A DNA stretch of 64,000 nt from Flavobacterium sp. (GTDB taxonomy: Bacteria; Bacteroidota; Bacteroidia; Flavobacteriales; Flavobacteriaceae), in the NCBI GenBank assembly GCA_016787805.1, contig JAEUTY010000048.1, forward strand, positions 18,170 to 82,169, given 5' to 3'. This document shows, piece by piece, positions 8,365 to 17,813 of this stretch. Under the pieces are notes generated by a model. The model was not told the DNA's origin. It ran no database searches and saw only the letters and a list, made by a program, of their open reading frames with translations. Every line of letters starts with the position of its first letter. The first letter of the stretch is position 1. The translations under genes were made by a program, and so were the position numbers.

Positions 8365-8811
8365 ATGGAATCAATTTATGAAAAAAAAGGAAACGATGCC
8401 GTTATTGCTCGCATCCATTTGCTTACTCCAGAAACTAAAGCGTTATGGGGAAAAATGACTGCAGACCAGATGCTTAAACATTGTACAGTAGCCATTGACG
8501 TTGCTTTTGGAACCCAACCTTTAAAAATTAACTTTCTAATGAGGTTATTAGGAAGAATGCTAAAAAAGAAAGTATTCAATAGTGACTTTGGAAAGAATAG
8601 TCCTACTGCTCCTGAATTTGTTTTTAAAGAGCAATATGATTTCAATGAAGCTAAAAATGAATTGATTGAAAAGTTTAGTCGATTTTCAAATCAAGGAAAA
8701 GAATCTATAAAAACATTAAACCATCCTTTTTGGGGAAAAATGACGTATGAAGATTGGGACAAATTGATGTGGCGTCACATGGATCATCATTTGAGACAGT
8801 TTGGGGTATAA
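8365..8811 (+). CDS. DUF1569 (DinB-like) protein
   Basis: 148 residues, cytoplasmic. The arrangement LWGKMTADQMLKHCTVAID, then HPFWGKMTYEDWDKLMWRHM and DHHLRQFGV, is characteristic of DUF1569, a four-helix DinB-like fold; His38, His136 and the terminal DHHLRQF histidines sit where DinB proteins bind metal. Function unknown, possibly thiol-dependent chemistry as for some DinB-like enzymes. A good promoter precedes it, and the methyltransferase gene follows 44 bases on in the same direction. Confidence 0.8.
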   Translation: MESIYEKKGNDAVIARIHLLTPETKALWGKMTADQMLKHCTVAIDVAFGTQPLKINFLMRLLGRMLKKKVFNSDFGKNSPTAPEFVFKEQYDFNEAKNELIEKFSRFSNQGKESIKTLNHPFWGKMTYEDWDKLMWRHMDHHLRQFGV

Positions 8812-8855
8812 AAGATAGACATTTTAGATATTAGAAGGCAGAAATTAGATAAACA

Positions 8856-9662
8856 ATGAAAGAAGAATTAGATTACATCAACATTAACAAACAAACGTGG
8901 AACGATAAAACCGATGTACACATTGACTCTGAGTTTTACGACAATGATGGTTTTTTGAAAGGAAAATCGACGTTGAATGCTATTGAATTGGAATTGCTTG
9001 GCAATGTGAAAGGTAAAAAAATACTGCATTTGCAATGTCATTTTGGACAAGACACCATGACGTTGGCACGAATGGGCGCGAGTGCAACTGGTGTGGATTT
9101 ATCGGATAAAGCCGTTCAGAGAGCCACTGAGTTTTCCAATCAACTTAATTTAGACGCTACTTTTGTTTGTTGCGATATATACGATGCTCCGAAACACATT
9201 AACGAGAAATTTGACATTGTTTTTACGAGTTACGGAACCATTGGTTGGTTTCCTGATTTGGAAAAATGGGCGAATGTGATTGCGCATTTTTTAAAACCAA
9301 ATGGACAATTCATCATGGCCGATTTTCATCCAGTGGTTTGGATGTACGACAATGATTTTAAAGAAGTCTTTTACAGTTATTTCAATATCGAGCCTATTGT
9401 AGAAGAAGAATCGGGTACGTATGCCGAAACTCAAGCCGATTTAAAAACCAAAAGTGTCGGTTGGAATCATCCTATTAGTGAGATTTTGAATTCGTTGTTG
9501 CAATCGGGATTAGAGTTGAAACAATTTAATGAATACGATTATTCGCCTTATAGTTGTTTTAATGAAATAGAAGAATTTGAAAAAGGTAAATTTCGAATTA
9601 AGAACTTTGGCAATAAAATCCCGATGGTGTATTCGATTTTGGCTAGTAAAAAAAGCTACTAG
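8856..9662 (+). CDS. Class I SAM-dependent methyltransferase
   Basis: 268 residues. The SAM-binding motif is GKKILHLQCHFGQDTMTLAR (motif I is LHLQCHFGQDT, in place of the usual E/D-x-G-x-G-x-G), followed by ATGVDLSDKAVQRA and a motif IV region EKFDIVFTSYGTIGWFPDLE. This LQCHFGQDT variant is common in a Bacteroidetes/Firmicutes methyltransferase group. The substrate is unknown. The DUF1569 gene lies just upstream; the following stretch (9663-9715) is a degenerate repeat. Confidence 0.85.
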   Translation: MKEELDYININKQTWNDKTDVHIDSEFYDNDGFLKGKSTLNAIELELLGNVKGKKILHLQCHFGQDTMTLARMGASATGVDLSDKAVQRATEFSNQLNLDATFVCCDIYDAPKHINEKFDIVFTSYGTIGWFPDLEKWANVIAHFLKPNGQFIMADFHPVVWMYDNDFKEVFYSYFNIEPIVEEESGTYAETQADLKTKSVGWNHPISEILNSLLQSGLELKQFNEYDYSPYSCFNEIEEFEKGKFRIKNFGNKIPMVYSILASKKSY

Positions 9663-9713
9663 CTATCAGCTAAAAGAAAGCAGCTAAAGCTAACCGCTAA
9701 TTGCTGAAAGCTT
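9661..9713. repeat. Degenerate short-period repeat (AGCTAAAG-type)
   Basis: Words such as CAGCTAAAG, AGCTAAC and GCTAATTGCTGAAAGCT recur with a period of roughly 7-10 bases in the gap before trmD. No coding frame covers it. A -7-like TACCTTTG follows at 9716-9723 and may serve trmD. Confidence 0.5.
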
Positions 9714-9739
9714 TTTACCTTTGCAGTCAAATATCAAAT

Positions 9740-10417
9740 ATGAGAATAGACATCATTACCGTTTTACCTGAATTACTCCGCAGTCCGTTTGAAGCTTCAA
9801 TCATGAAGCGAGCGATTGATAAAGGCTTGGTGGAAGTACATTTTCACAACTTACGCGATTATACGACCAACAAACAAAAAAGCGTTGACGATTATCCGTT
9901 TGGCGGTGGCGCTGGTATGGTGATGATGGTACAACCTATTGACGATTGCATTACGCATTTGAAAAGCGAGCGTGAGTACGACGAAATCATTTACATGACG
10001 CCCGATGGTGAAACCTTGAACCAAAAAATGGCCAATACGATGTCGATGTACGAAAACATTATTATTTTATGTGGACACTATAAAGGTGTTGACCAACGCG
10101 TACGCGATCATTTTATTACCAAAGAAATTTCGATTGGCGATTACGTACTTTCGGGTGGCGAATTGGGGGCTTTGGTGCTTTCAGATGCTTTGATACGATT
10201 AATTCCGGGTGTTTTGAGTGATGAAACTTCGGCTTTGACGGATAGTTTTCAAGATAATTTACTTTCGCCTCCAATTTACACGCGACCAGCCGATTACAAA
10301 GGTTGGAAAGTTCCCGAAGTATTGACCAGCGGACATTTTGCCAAAATTGACAAATGGCGCGAAGATATGGCGTATGAACATACCAAGAATCGACGACCGG
10401 ATTTGTTGGAAGAATAG
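9740..10417 (+). CDS. trmD: tRNA (guanine-N1)-methyltransferase TrmD
   Basis: 225 residues from ATG 9740; the 13 extra codons back to 9701 lie over the promoter-like TACCTTTG, and family proteins begin [11 protein letters not shown]. TrmD methylates G37 of tRNAs next to the anticodon and prevents +1 frameshifting. Signatures are the N-terminal [40 protein letters not shown] and the knotted SAM site [18 protein letters not shown], with the C-terminal tRNA-binding domain ending NRRPDLL. rplS follows in the same direction, the usual bacterial order, but with its own promoter. Confidence 0.96.
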   Translation: MRIDIITVLPELLRSPFEASIMKRAIDKGLVEVHFHNLRDYTTNKQKSVDDYPFGGGAGMVMMVQPIDDCITHLKSEREYDEIIYMTPDGETLNQKMANTMSMYENIIILCGHYKGVDQRVRDHFITKEISIGDYVLSGGELGALVLSDALIRLIPGVLSDETSALTDSFQDNLLSPPIYTRPADYKGWKVPEVLTSGHFAKIDKWREDMAYEHTKNRRPDLLEE

Positions 10418-10485
10418 TCACAGTAGACAGTCACAGTCGCAGCAGTATAAACTGAAAACTGAGACTGAGACTGAAAACTAAAACG
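10418..10485. repeat. Degenerate repeat (CAGT / ACTGAGACTGA units)
   Basis: CACAGTAGACAGTCACAGTCGCAG is followed by ACTGAAAACTGAGACTGAG and a further copy. The same ACTGAAAACTG-GACTGAGACTGA phrase recurs at about 55620-55645. It is noncoding and lies between trmD and the rplS promoter. Confidence 0.55.
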
Positions 10486-10490
10486 AAAAG

Positions 10491-10520
10491 TTGTTTTTTT
10501 AAAAAAAAGTTGTAATTTTG
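10491..10520 (+). promoter_or_regulatory. Promoter and leader of rplS
   Basis: TTG at 10491-10493, a 19-base spacer and TAATTTTG at 10513-10520 match the phylum's housekeeping promoter. A start near 10527 would give a leader of about 67 bases in which ACATT (10526-10530) can pair with AATGT (10556-10560), so a structured leader is possible. Confidence 0.65.
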
Positions 10521-10593
10521 CACCCACATTTGACCAACCTCTGGCGAAAACCGTGAATGTTGCTCAGATTTTAAACCATAATTAGTATTAAAA

Positions 10594-10944
10594 ATGGCAA
10601 ATTTAGTAGATTTCGTTAATAACGAATTATCAACAAGAAAAGATTTCCCTGAGTTCGGAGCTGGAGATACAATCACAGTGTTCTACGAAATTAAAGAGGG
10701 TGAAAAAACAAGAACACAGTTCTTTAAAGGAGTGGTTATTCAAAGAAAAGGTTCAGGTGCTACTGAAACTTTTACCATCCGTAAAATGTCTGGTGCAGTG
10801 GGTGTAGAACGTATCTTCCCAGTAAACATGCCAGCGTTGCAAAAAGTAGAAGTAAATCAAAGAGGTAAAGTGCGTAGAGCTCGTATCTACTACTTCAGAG
10901 AGCTTACTGGTAAAAAAGCAAAAATCAAAGAAAGAAGAAGATAA
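10594..10944 (+). CDS. rplS: 50S ribosomal protein L19
   Basis: 116 residues, the usual size. Visible signatures are FPEFGAGDTITVFYEIKEGE, the RxQ-FKGVVIQRKGSGATET stretch, the TFTIRKMSGAVGVERIFPV segment characteristic of L19, and the basic C-terminus GKVRRARIYYFREL followed by GKKAKIKERRR. L19 lies at the 30S-50S interface. It has its own promoter after trmD and a Rho-independent terminator 24 bases downstream. Confidence 0.97.
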   Translation: MANLVDFVNNELSTRKDFPEFGAGDTITVFYEIKEGEKTRTQFFKGVVIQRKGSGATETFTIRKMSGAVGVERIFPVNMPALQKVEVNQRGKVRRARIYYFRELTGKKAKIKERRR

Positions 10945-10968
10945 TTCAACTCTTTCTAGTTATAAAAG

Positions 10969-10997
10969 AAGCTTCGATTGGTTCGAGGCTTTTTTTA
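10969..10997 (+). terminator. Rho-independent terminator of rplS
   Basis: AAGCTTCGA (10969-10977) pairs with TCGAGGCTT (10983-10991) with one G-T wobble, followed by a run of seven T. Confidence 0.8.
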
Positions 10998-11162
10998 TGC
11001 AAAAAAGTGAACTCTAAATTGTGAATTTCATAATTAAAATCGGTTAAAATAGCATATTCATAATTCAATCGATTTCGCTGCAAAAGATAAATGAAATTCC
11101 TTCCATATTATTTATATTTGTTTCCGCAAAAATTAATTTACACAACAACAAATTATAAGCAT

Positions 11163-12386
11163 ATGGCAAAAATTAAAGTAGCTAATCCGGTTGTAGAAAT
11201 CGATGGCGATGAAATGACACGAATTATTTGGAGCTTCATTAAAGAACAACTAATTCTTCCTTATTTGGATTTAGATATCAAATATTACGACTTAGGAATT
11301 GAAAGTCGAGAAGCTACCAAAGATCAAATTACTATAGACTGCGCCGAAGCCATTAAACAATACAATGTAGGTATTAAATGTGCAACCATTACTCCCGACG
11401 AAGAGCGCGTAAAAGAATTCAACTTATCAGAAATGTGGAAATCACCCAACGGAACGATTCGAAACATTGTGGGCGGAACCGTTTTCCGTGAGCCCATTAT
11501 TATGCGAAATGTGCCACGTTACGTTCAAGGTTGGACGCAACCTATTGTAATTGGACGTCATGCATTTGGTGATCAATACAAAGCGACTGATAAAGTAATC
11601 AAAGGAAAAGGAACGTTGACAATGTCATTTACCAATGAAGCTGGAGAAACAACTACATGGAATGTTTATGATTTCAAAGGTGATGGTGTAGCAATGTCAA
11701 TGTACAATACAGACGAAAGCATTTATGGATTTGCGCATTCGTCATTTCAAATGGCATTGACTAAAAAATGGCCTTTGTATCTTTCTACTAAAAACACAAT
11801 TTTGAAAGCTTACGACGGACGTTTCAAAGATATTTTTGAAGAAGTATACCAACAACATTACAAAGCTGAATTTGATAAAAACGGAATGGTGTACGAGCAC
11901 CGTTTGATTGACGATATGGTAGCATCCGCTATGAAATGGAACGGTGGATTTGTTTGGGCGTGTAAAAATTATGATGGAGACGTTCAATCAGATACTGTAG
12001 CACAAGGATTTGGTTCGTTAGGGTTAATGACCTCTGTTTTGGTTACTCCAGATGGAAAAACAGTGGAAGCTGAAGCTGCTCACGGAACCGTAACACGTCA
12101 TTACCGTCAACACCAACAAGGAAAGAAAACTTCAACCAACCCAATTGCCTCTATTTTTGCTTGGACACGTGGATTAGAGCACCGAGGAAAATTAGACAAC
12201 AACCAAGAGTTGATTAATTTCTGTAATACTTTAGAGCAAGTTTGTATTGACACTGTTGAATCAGGGAAAATGACCAAAGATTTGGCTATGTTAGTAAAAC
12301 CAGAAGGTTTGACTGATGCCGATTATTTGACAACAGAAGATTTCTTGCAAGCATTGAAAACCAATCTTGAGGCTAAATTAGCTTAA
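11163..12386 (+). CDS. icd: NADP-dependent isocitrate dehydrogenase
   Basis: 407 residues from ATG 11163, the size and start ([20 protein letters not shown]) of the homodimeric, eukaryote-like class II enzyme rather than the E. coli type. It oxidatively decarboxylates isocitrate to 2-oxoglutarate. The substrate-binding [19 protein letters not shown], the [16 protein letters not shown] stretch, the NADP-specific [17 protein letters not shown] and the [17 protein letters not shown] segment are all present. A frame 24 codons longer exists, but a -7-like TATATTTG at 11113-11120 lies inside it. A long nested hairpin follows the gene. Confidence 0.95.
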   Translation: MAKIKVANPVVEIDGDEMTRIIWSFIKEQLILPYLDLDIKYYDLGIESREATKDQITIDCAEAIKQYNVGIKCATITPDEERVKEFNLSEMWKSPNGTIRNIVGGTVFREPIIMRNVPRYVQGWTQPIVIGRHAFGDQYKATDKVIKGKGTLTMSFTNEAGETTTWNVYDFKGDGVAMSMYNTDESIYGFAHSSFQMALTKKWPLYLSTKNTILKAYDGRFKDIFEEVYQQHYKAEFDKNGMVYEHRLIDDMVASAMKWNGGFVWACKNYDGDVQSDTVAQGFGSLGLMTSVLVTPDGKTVEAEAAHGTVTRHYRQHQQGKKTSTNPIASIFAWTRGLEHRGKLDNNQELINFCNTLEQVCIDTVESGKMTKDLAMLVKPEGLTDADYLTTEDFLQALKTNLEAKLA

Positions 12387-12407
12387 TATAAACTTCTTAG
12401 AAAAGTT

Positions 12408-12500
12408 AGACTTCTTAGAAAATTAAACACTTTTAGACGTATGATGATTCAATTCGAATCTAAGTAGTCTAAAAATCTAACCTTCTAAGAAGTCTTTTTT
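12408..12500 (+). terminator. Long nested hairpin terminator after icd
   Basis: Three concentric stems: AGACTTCTTAGAA (12408-12420) with TTCTAAGAAGTCT (12483-12495), TTTTAGAC (12431-12438) with GTCTAAAA (12467-12474), and GATTC (12446-12450) with GAATC (12456-12460). A run of T follows. It separates icd from the convergent PagL-like gene. ACTTCTTAGAAAA also occurs as a direct repeat just upstream (about 12392). Confidence 0.7.
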
Positions 12501-13751
12501 TTATTTCATCCGACTCTTAATTGGTAAACTGTACATATAGCCTAAAGTAAGTTCTGAAAAATCAGCTTGACCAAAATTGGAATTGATAAATGCGCCTAAA
12601 AAAACATTGTGCCTTGGTACTTTATTGGTATTTATTGCGTACAATTTGGCTCCTAATCGCGAAGAAACTGTCTTCTTAAGTTTGTAATACCAATTCAATT
12701 CACCTAATTGGTATTGACCATCAACGTATTTTTCTTCGTTAATTTGCCAATCAAATTTGTATGAAGGCTTGTGTAAGTTGATTCCCAATTCAAATTCAAT
12801 TCCGAAATGACTCAACAGCAATTCACCACTTCCAAAAACACCAATATTAGAGGCATTCCATGTTGCGTTGTCTCTGTATTCAGGATATAATTCGGCCACA
12901 AGAGTTCCATTTTCATGGATGTAATCGTAATAATCTTTGTACAAACGGTAATACAAACCATAACCGTATTTGAAGGTTTTATTGATGATTTTCCCTGTAG
13001 AAGCCGAAAAAGCATACACGTCTTTGCTGTCATTATTGTATTTAGAAAGCACGCGTTGGCCTAATCCAAAACGTGTTGTGAAATACCTTTGAGACGTTTT
13101 ATTACTACTTTGGTTACTATCTTCTGTTATTGTAACTTCTTTTTTATTAAAATTCAACTGAGAGTAAACACTGAAAAGAAAGGTATTCAAACCATTATTA
13201 GGCAATCGAGTGTGACCGTTGGAATTATGGAAATAACCCAAACCCAATTTGATATGGTAGTTTTCTGACCGCATTAAATCGTAATACAAATTGGAACGAA
13301 AAGCCCAAGTAAAATGAGTTGAAATAGCTTTATTATTGGGATTTTCAATTTCATCATAAATAGTTGGAAAATAAGAAGCTCCCAATCCAACTTTTAAATT
13401 GTAGCGGCTCGACCATTTTTGCATAACTTTAAAATTGATATACGGAACAACTGAAAACGTGTTTCCAAGTTGAGATGAATTTCCTAAACTAACGTAGGAA
13501 AACGTAACTCCCGTTTCAGGATAATTCAATTGGCGCTTCCACTCATGAGAATTATCGTTATTGGTTGTACCAATGGTAAACAAAACACCTTGTTGCGGAC
13601 TTAACGAAGGAAAGTTGACGTTAGCGGTTGATGTTTTTCCGATAGAATATTCGAGTCCGGCAAAAGTAAAATCTGGTGATTGTGCAGAACCAATTATAAA
13701 AAATAGCGAGAAAACAGTTAGTTGAAGAATAAATACTAATTTATTTTGCAT
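12501..13751 (-). CDS. PagL-like lipid A deacylase (acyloxyacyl hydrolase family)
   Basis: 416 residues from ATG 13751; the upstream ATG at 13778 would place nine residues before the signal peptide (LVFILQLTVFSLFFIIGSAQ). The N-terminal half is an outer-membrane barrel with LGLGYFHNSNGHTRLPNNG, in which H-N-S-N matches the catalytic His-x-Ser of PagL 3-O-deacylases. PagL itself is about 150-190 residues; here a second barrel-like half (about residues 200-416) extends the protein, as in other Bacteroidetes. It probably trims the 3-O acyl chain of lipid A. The next gene upstream in the same direction is 42 bases away. Confidence 0.72.
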   Translation of the reverse strand: MQNKLVFILQLTVFSLFFIIGSAQSPDFTFAGLEYSIGKTSTANVNFPSLSPQQGVLFTIGTTNNDNSHEWKRQLNYPETGVTFSYVSLGNSSQLGNTFSVVPYINFKVMQKWSSRYNLKVGLGASYFPTIYDEIENPNNKAISTHFTWAFRSNLYYDLMRSENYHIKLGLGYFHNSNGHTRLPNNGLNTFLFSVYSQLNFNKKEVTITEDSNQSSNKTSQRYFTTRFGLGQRVLSKYNNDSKDVYAFSASTGKIINKTFKYGYGLYYRLYKDYYDYIHENGTLVAELYPEYRDNATWNASNIGVFGSGELLLSHFGIEFELGINLHKPSYKFDWQINEEKYVDGQYQLGELNWYYKLKKTVSSRLGAKLYAINTNKVPRHNVFLGAFINSNFGQADFSELTLGYMYSLPIKSRMK

Positions 13752-13793
13752 AGATAGTTTATTGAAAATCAAGTGCAAAAATAAACAATTGAA

Positions 13794-14501
13794 CTACTTT
13801 TGTTCTTCTTTTTTTACTTCATCAACCAAACCTTTGATTTTTCTTACTTTAATTATTGCACGATAACCCGCATTCAATCCCCAATTTTGATTGGTTATTA
13901 GCTTTTGATTTCCGTCCAAAAACATAAATTGTCCTGTATTTGGAAAAAACTCGCCCGTATTTAGAGCTTCAATGTGAATAATATTTAATCCTTCTTTTAA
14001 ATTCAATTGGTATTTTTTAAAATCAGACTCTAAACCAATATTTAACACTACTAATTCTCCATTGAGCCAAATTCGTACGTTATCTCCGTCAATCGCGCCG
14101 TAATCTCTACAAACAGTAGTCAATTCAGTAGTGTAAACAACAAACTCTCCAAGAAACATATCGCTATTTAAAATTTCTTTAGTGATACCTTCTTTCTTCA
14201 TTTCTTTCTGAATTTTTTCCGTATAAATCTCAGAAGGATTGTGCAATGGTTGCTCGTTTACAGGAGTTTTTAGTCCAACTTTGGGCGCTAAAGAAATACT
14301 TTTAAGCAACTTCTCGTCTTTGTCTTTACCAATTGAACTTTCGTACTTAATAGAAGCTTGTGCTGTGTCAACATCAATCTTTTTCACTGTCGCTTTATTG
14401 TCTTTAACAGCTCCAATACGTATCGACTTCTTAGGGTTTTCGAACTGTGAAAAACCAAATTGAAAACTTAAAAAAAGTAAAACCATTAAAAAATACCGCA
14501 T
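13794..14501 (-). CDS. Secreted protein of unknown function
   Basis: 235 residues from ATG 14501, where a signal peptide begins (MRYFLMVLLFLSFQFGFSQ); the longer frame to 14549 adds 16 unlikely residues. After a Lys-rich linker, the C-terminal half reads DNVRIWLNGELVVLNIGLES and LNLKEGLNIIHIEALNTGE, a jelly-roll-like beta domain reminiscent of carbohydrate-binding or PA14-like folds, ending in a charged tail (VKKEEQK). No family is recognised with confidence. It lies just upstream of the PagL-like gene and is divergent from the TonB receptor. Confidence 0.68.
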   Translation of the reverse strand: MRYFLMVLLFLSFQFGFSQFENPKKSIRIGAVKDNKATVKKIDVDTAQASIKYESSIGKDKDEKLLKSISLAPKVGLKTPVNEQPLHNPSEIYTEKIQKEMKKEGITKEILNSDMFLGEFVVYTTELTTVCRDYGAIDGDNVRIWLNGELVVLNIGLESDFKKYQLNLKEGLNIIHIEALNTGEFFPNTGQFMFLDGNQKLITNQNWGLNAGYRAIIKVRKIKGLVDEVKKEEQK

Positions 14502-14623
14502 GTGATTTTTTTGATAAAAGTATTCAAAATTAAGGTCAAAAACCATCAATCTTAACCATACATTAACATATGTTGCGTACGATTGAAAGCTTTAATTGAT
14601 GAAATTTGCATAAATTTATATTT

Positions 14624-16999
14624 ATGTCATCAAAAAAGATACCAATTCTAATTTTCTTGTTGCTTTTATTCGCTATCAAAGCATTCTCGCAAGAAAAACA
14701 CACCATTTCGGGTACAATTTCAGACGCTAAAAACAACGAAACACTTATCGGGGTAAACATTATTCTGAAAGGAACCAATTATTTTGCTATCACCAACGAA
14801 TACGGATTCTACTCGATTACAGTTCCCAATGGCGATTACCAAATGAACATCAGTTATGTGGGTTTTGAAACTATTGAGGAAAAAATTTCTTTAAATCAAA
14901 ACATTAAACGCAATTTTTCGATGAGTGAAACGGGCGAACAACTCAAAGAAGTTGTAATTACCGAAAAAACCAAAACCAACACTCGGAAACCAGAAATGAG
15001 CGTCAACAAATTATCGATTGCTCAAATCAAGCAAATGCCTGTGGTTTTGGGTGAAGTTGACATCATCAAATCGCTTTTATTTCTGCCTGGTGTAACCAAT
15101 GCGGGTGAAGGGCAATCAGGATTTAATGTGCGTGGCGGTGGCGCTGACCAAAACCTAATTTTACTCGACGAAGCTACTATTTACAATTCATCGCATTTGT
15201 TTGGTTTCTTTTCTGTCTTTAATCCCGATGCCGTAAAAGATTTAAAATTGTACAAAGGTGGAATTCCGAGTCGCTTTGGCGGAAGAGCTTCTTCAGTTTT
15301 GGATATTTACCAAAAAGACGGGAATAGCAAAAAATTCAGCATGAACGGCGGAATTGGCCTTATTTCCAGTCGATTACTTGCCGAAGGCCCGATTGTAAAA
15401 GACAAAGGCTCGTTTCTCATCGGTGGCCGTGGTTCGTACGCGCATTTGTTCTTGAAATTGTCCAACAACGACAACTCGGCTTATTTTTACGATTTGAATA
15501 CCAAACTCAATTATAAACTCAACAAAAACAACAACTTGTATTTGTCGGGTTATTTTGGTCGCGATGTATTCGAAATTGCACAAAGTTTTATCAATACCTA
15601 TGGAAATTCGACTTTAAATTTGCGTTGGAATCATTTGTATTCAGACAAACTTTTCTCAAATTTATCGTTAATTTATAGTGATTATTATTACGGATTAAAT
15701 CTAGATTTTGTAGGCTTCAACTGGGATTCAGGCATCAAAAATTACAACATCAAATACGATTTCAAATATTACCTTAGCGACAAATTCAAGTTCAACTACG
15801 GAGCCAATGCCATTTATTATAATTTTAATCCAGGCGAAATCACACCTTCACGTGAGGATTCGGGTATCAATTACAAGCAATTAGAAAAAAAATATGCTTT
15901 TGAACCTGCTTTTTACATCGATGCCGAACAAAAATTGAGCGATAAATTAACAGTACAATACGGTTTGCGTTACAGTTTGTTTTATCGCTTGGGAAGTTCA
16001 ACCGTCAATTATTACGAAAATGATTTACCTGTTTATTACGATGCTGATCTTAAAATTTATGAAAAAGCTACACCAATTCATACAGAGTTTTTTGGCAAAA
16101 ACAAAACCATTGCTAGTTATGACAACCTAGAACCGCGATTTTCATTAGCCTACGAATTCAGCAATAACAAATCAGTCAAAATTGGTTACAACCGAATGGT
16201 ACAATATTTACAACTCATTTCCAACACGGCTTCGCCAACTCCACTCGATGTTTGGACGCCAAGCGATCGCTATATCAAACCTCAAATTGCTGATCAATTG
16301 GCTGTGGGTTATTTTACCAATTTCAAAGAAGATACTTTTTCGGTGGAAGTAGAAAGTTTTTACAAAACCGTTAAAAACCGAATGGATTATATTGATGGTG
16401 CTGATTTGATTGCCAACGAAGCCATTGAACAAGTGATTTTAAATGGCGAAATGCGGGCTTATGGTTTGGAGTTACTTTTCCGGAAAAATACCGGAAAATT
16501 GAGTGGTTGGATTGCCTACACACTTTCAAGATCGGAGCAACGAACGCCGGGTCGTTTTGCTAACGAAATCGGAATCAACAACGGAAATTGGTACAAAAAT
16601 GGCTACGATAAAACCCACAATTTAGCCGTTACTGCATCCTACAAACTCAACCCGAAATGGTCGTTTGGAGCAAATTTCACCTTGCAAACTGGTCAACCCG
16701 TAACCTATCCAAACGGACAATATGTTTACCAAGGAGTCACCGTTCCGAGCTACGGTTTACGAAACGAAAACAATTTGCCTGCATACCATCACTTGGATGT
16801 TTCGGCTACTTTAATCCCAAAGAAAAATCAAAATCGCAAATGGCAAAGTGAATGGGTTTTCAGTATTTACAATCTGTATGCTCGAAAAAATGCGGCTTCC
16901 ATTAGTTTTTCACAAAACGAAGAAACAGGTCAAAATGAAGCGGTTCGTTTGTCTATTTTCGGAATCGTTCCTGCGGTTTCTTATAACTTTAAATTTTAG
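14624..16999 (+). CDS. TonB-dependent outer-membrane receptor with carboxypeptidase-like domain
   Basis: 791 residues from ATG 14624. A signal peptide (IPILIFLLLLFAIKAFSQ) precedes a CarboxypepD_reg-like beta domain (about residues 26-110, HTISGTISDAKNNETLIGVN), then a plug domain with the conserved FNVRGGGADQNLILLDEATI and LYKGGIPSRFGGRASSVLDI, and a C-terminal 22-strand barrel ending in aromatic FKF. It should import a ligand using TonB energy. The DUF4249 lipoprotein gene begins four bases after the stop; such pairs recur in this phylum and probably form a receptor with a surface partner. Confidence 0.9.
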   Translation: MSSKKIPILIFLLLLFAIKAFSQEKHTISGTISDAKNNETLIGVNIILKGTNYFAITNEYGFYSITVPNGDYQMNISYVGFETIEEKISLNQNIKRNFSMSETGEQLKEVVITEKTKTNTRKPEMSVNKLSIAQIKQMPVVLGEVDIIKSLLFLPGVTNAGEGQSGFNVRGGGADQNLILLDEATIYNSSHLFGFFSVFNPDAVKDLKLYKGGIPSRFGGRASSVLDIYQKDGNSKKFSMNGGIGLISSRLLAEGPIVKDKGSFLIGGRGSYAHLFLKLSNNDNSAYFYDLNTKLNYKLNKNNNLYLSGYFGRDVFEIAQSFINTYGNSTLNLRWNHLYSDKLFSNLSLIYSDYYYGLNLDFVGFNWDSGIKNYNIKYDFKYYLSDKFKFNYGANAIYYNFNPGEITPSREDSGINYKQLEKKYAFEPAFYIDAEQKLSDKLTVQYGLRYSLFYRLGSSTVNYYENDLPVYYDADLKIYEKATPIHTEFFGKNKTIASYDNLEPRFSLAYEFSNNKSVKIGYNRMVQYLQLISNTASPTPLDVWTPSDRYIKPQIADQLAVGYFTNFKEDTFSVEVESFYKTVKNRMDYIDGADLIANEAIEQVILNGEMRAYGLELLFRKNTGKLSGWIAYTLSRSEQRTPGRFANEIGINNGNWYKNGYDKTHNLAVTASYKLNPKWSFGANFTLQTGQPVTYPNGQYVYQGVTVPSYGLRNENNLPAYHHLDVSATLIPKKNQNRKWQSEWVFSIYNLYARKNAASISFSQNEETGQNEAVRLSIFGIVPAVSYNFKF

Positions 17000-17003
17000 T
17001 ATC

Positions 17004-17813
17004 ATGAAAAAAATATTTTCTTTATTCGTTTTAGTGCTTTTCGCCAGTTGTCAAGATGTAGTTGATGTCGATTTGGACACTTCCAACCCACGATTAGTAA
17101 TCGATGCCAACATTTTATGGCAAAAAGGAACCAGTGGCAACGAACAAGTCATCAAATTATCTACCACAACCGATTATTACAGTAATACAGTTCCTGCGGT
17201 TACTGGTGCAACGGTTTTTGTTACCAACAGCGCCAATACTGTTTTTAACTTTGTCGATGTGGCCAACAACGGCCAATACGTTTGTTCCAACTTTGTGCCT
17301 GTCATTAACGAAACCTACACTTTGACAGTGCAATACAATGGTGTAACCTACAACGCTACCGAAAAATTACTGGCAACACCAACAATCGATTATGTTGAAC
17401 AAACTACTGTACAAGGTATTGGTGAAGACTTAATTCAGGTGAAATTCTTTTTCCAAGACAATGGTTTGGAAGACAATAATTATTTGGTAACCGTTCAAAA
17501 AGAACCCAATGTGATTCCGGAACAAGGTGTTATTGAGGATCGTTTTTTTCAAGGTAATCAAATGTTTGGATTTTACACCGACCAAGATTTAGAAGCGGGT
17601 AATAATTTAAAATTCAGATTGTTAGGCATTTCGCGTCGTTACTACAATTACATGAACAAACTCATCAATATAACGAGTAGCGGCGGCAATCCATTTGCAA
17701 CTCCACCAGCGACTCTACGCGGAAACATTATTAATCAAAACAATGAAAATGATTATCCTTTTGGCTATTTCCATTTATCCGAAATTGATACTAAAAATTA
17801 TACAATAGAATAA
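17004..17813 (+). CDS. DUF4249 lipoprotein, partner of the TonB receptor
   Basis: 269 residues from ATG 17004. The lipoprotein signal MKKIFSLFVLVLFASC is followed by QDVVDVDLDTSNPRLVIDA, the typical N-terminus of DUF4249, and by Ig-like beta strands (ATVFVTNSANTVFNFVDV, then NETYTLTVQYNGVTYNA). The open frame extends upstream into the receptor gene but the lipobox fixes this start. It is co-transcribed with the receptor (four-base gap) and is likely a surface-exposed accessory lipoprotein. Confidence 0.85.
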   Translation: MKKIFSLFVLVLFASCQDVVDVDLDTSNPRLVIDANILWQKGTSGNEQVIKLSTTTDYYSNTVPAVTGATVFVTNSANTVFNFVDVANNGQYVCSNFVPVINETYTLTVQYNGVTYNATEKLLATPTIDYVEQTTVQGIGEDLIQVKFFFQDNGLEDNNYLVTVQKEPNVIPEQGVIEDRFFQGNQMFGFYTDQDLEAGNNLKFRLLGISRRYYNYMNKLINITSSGGNPFATPPATLRGNIINQNNENDYPFGYFHLSEIDTKNYTIE

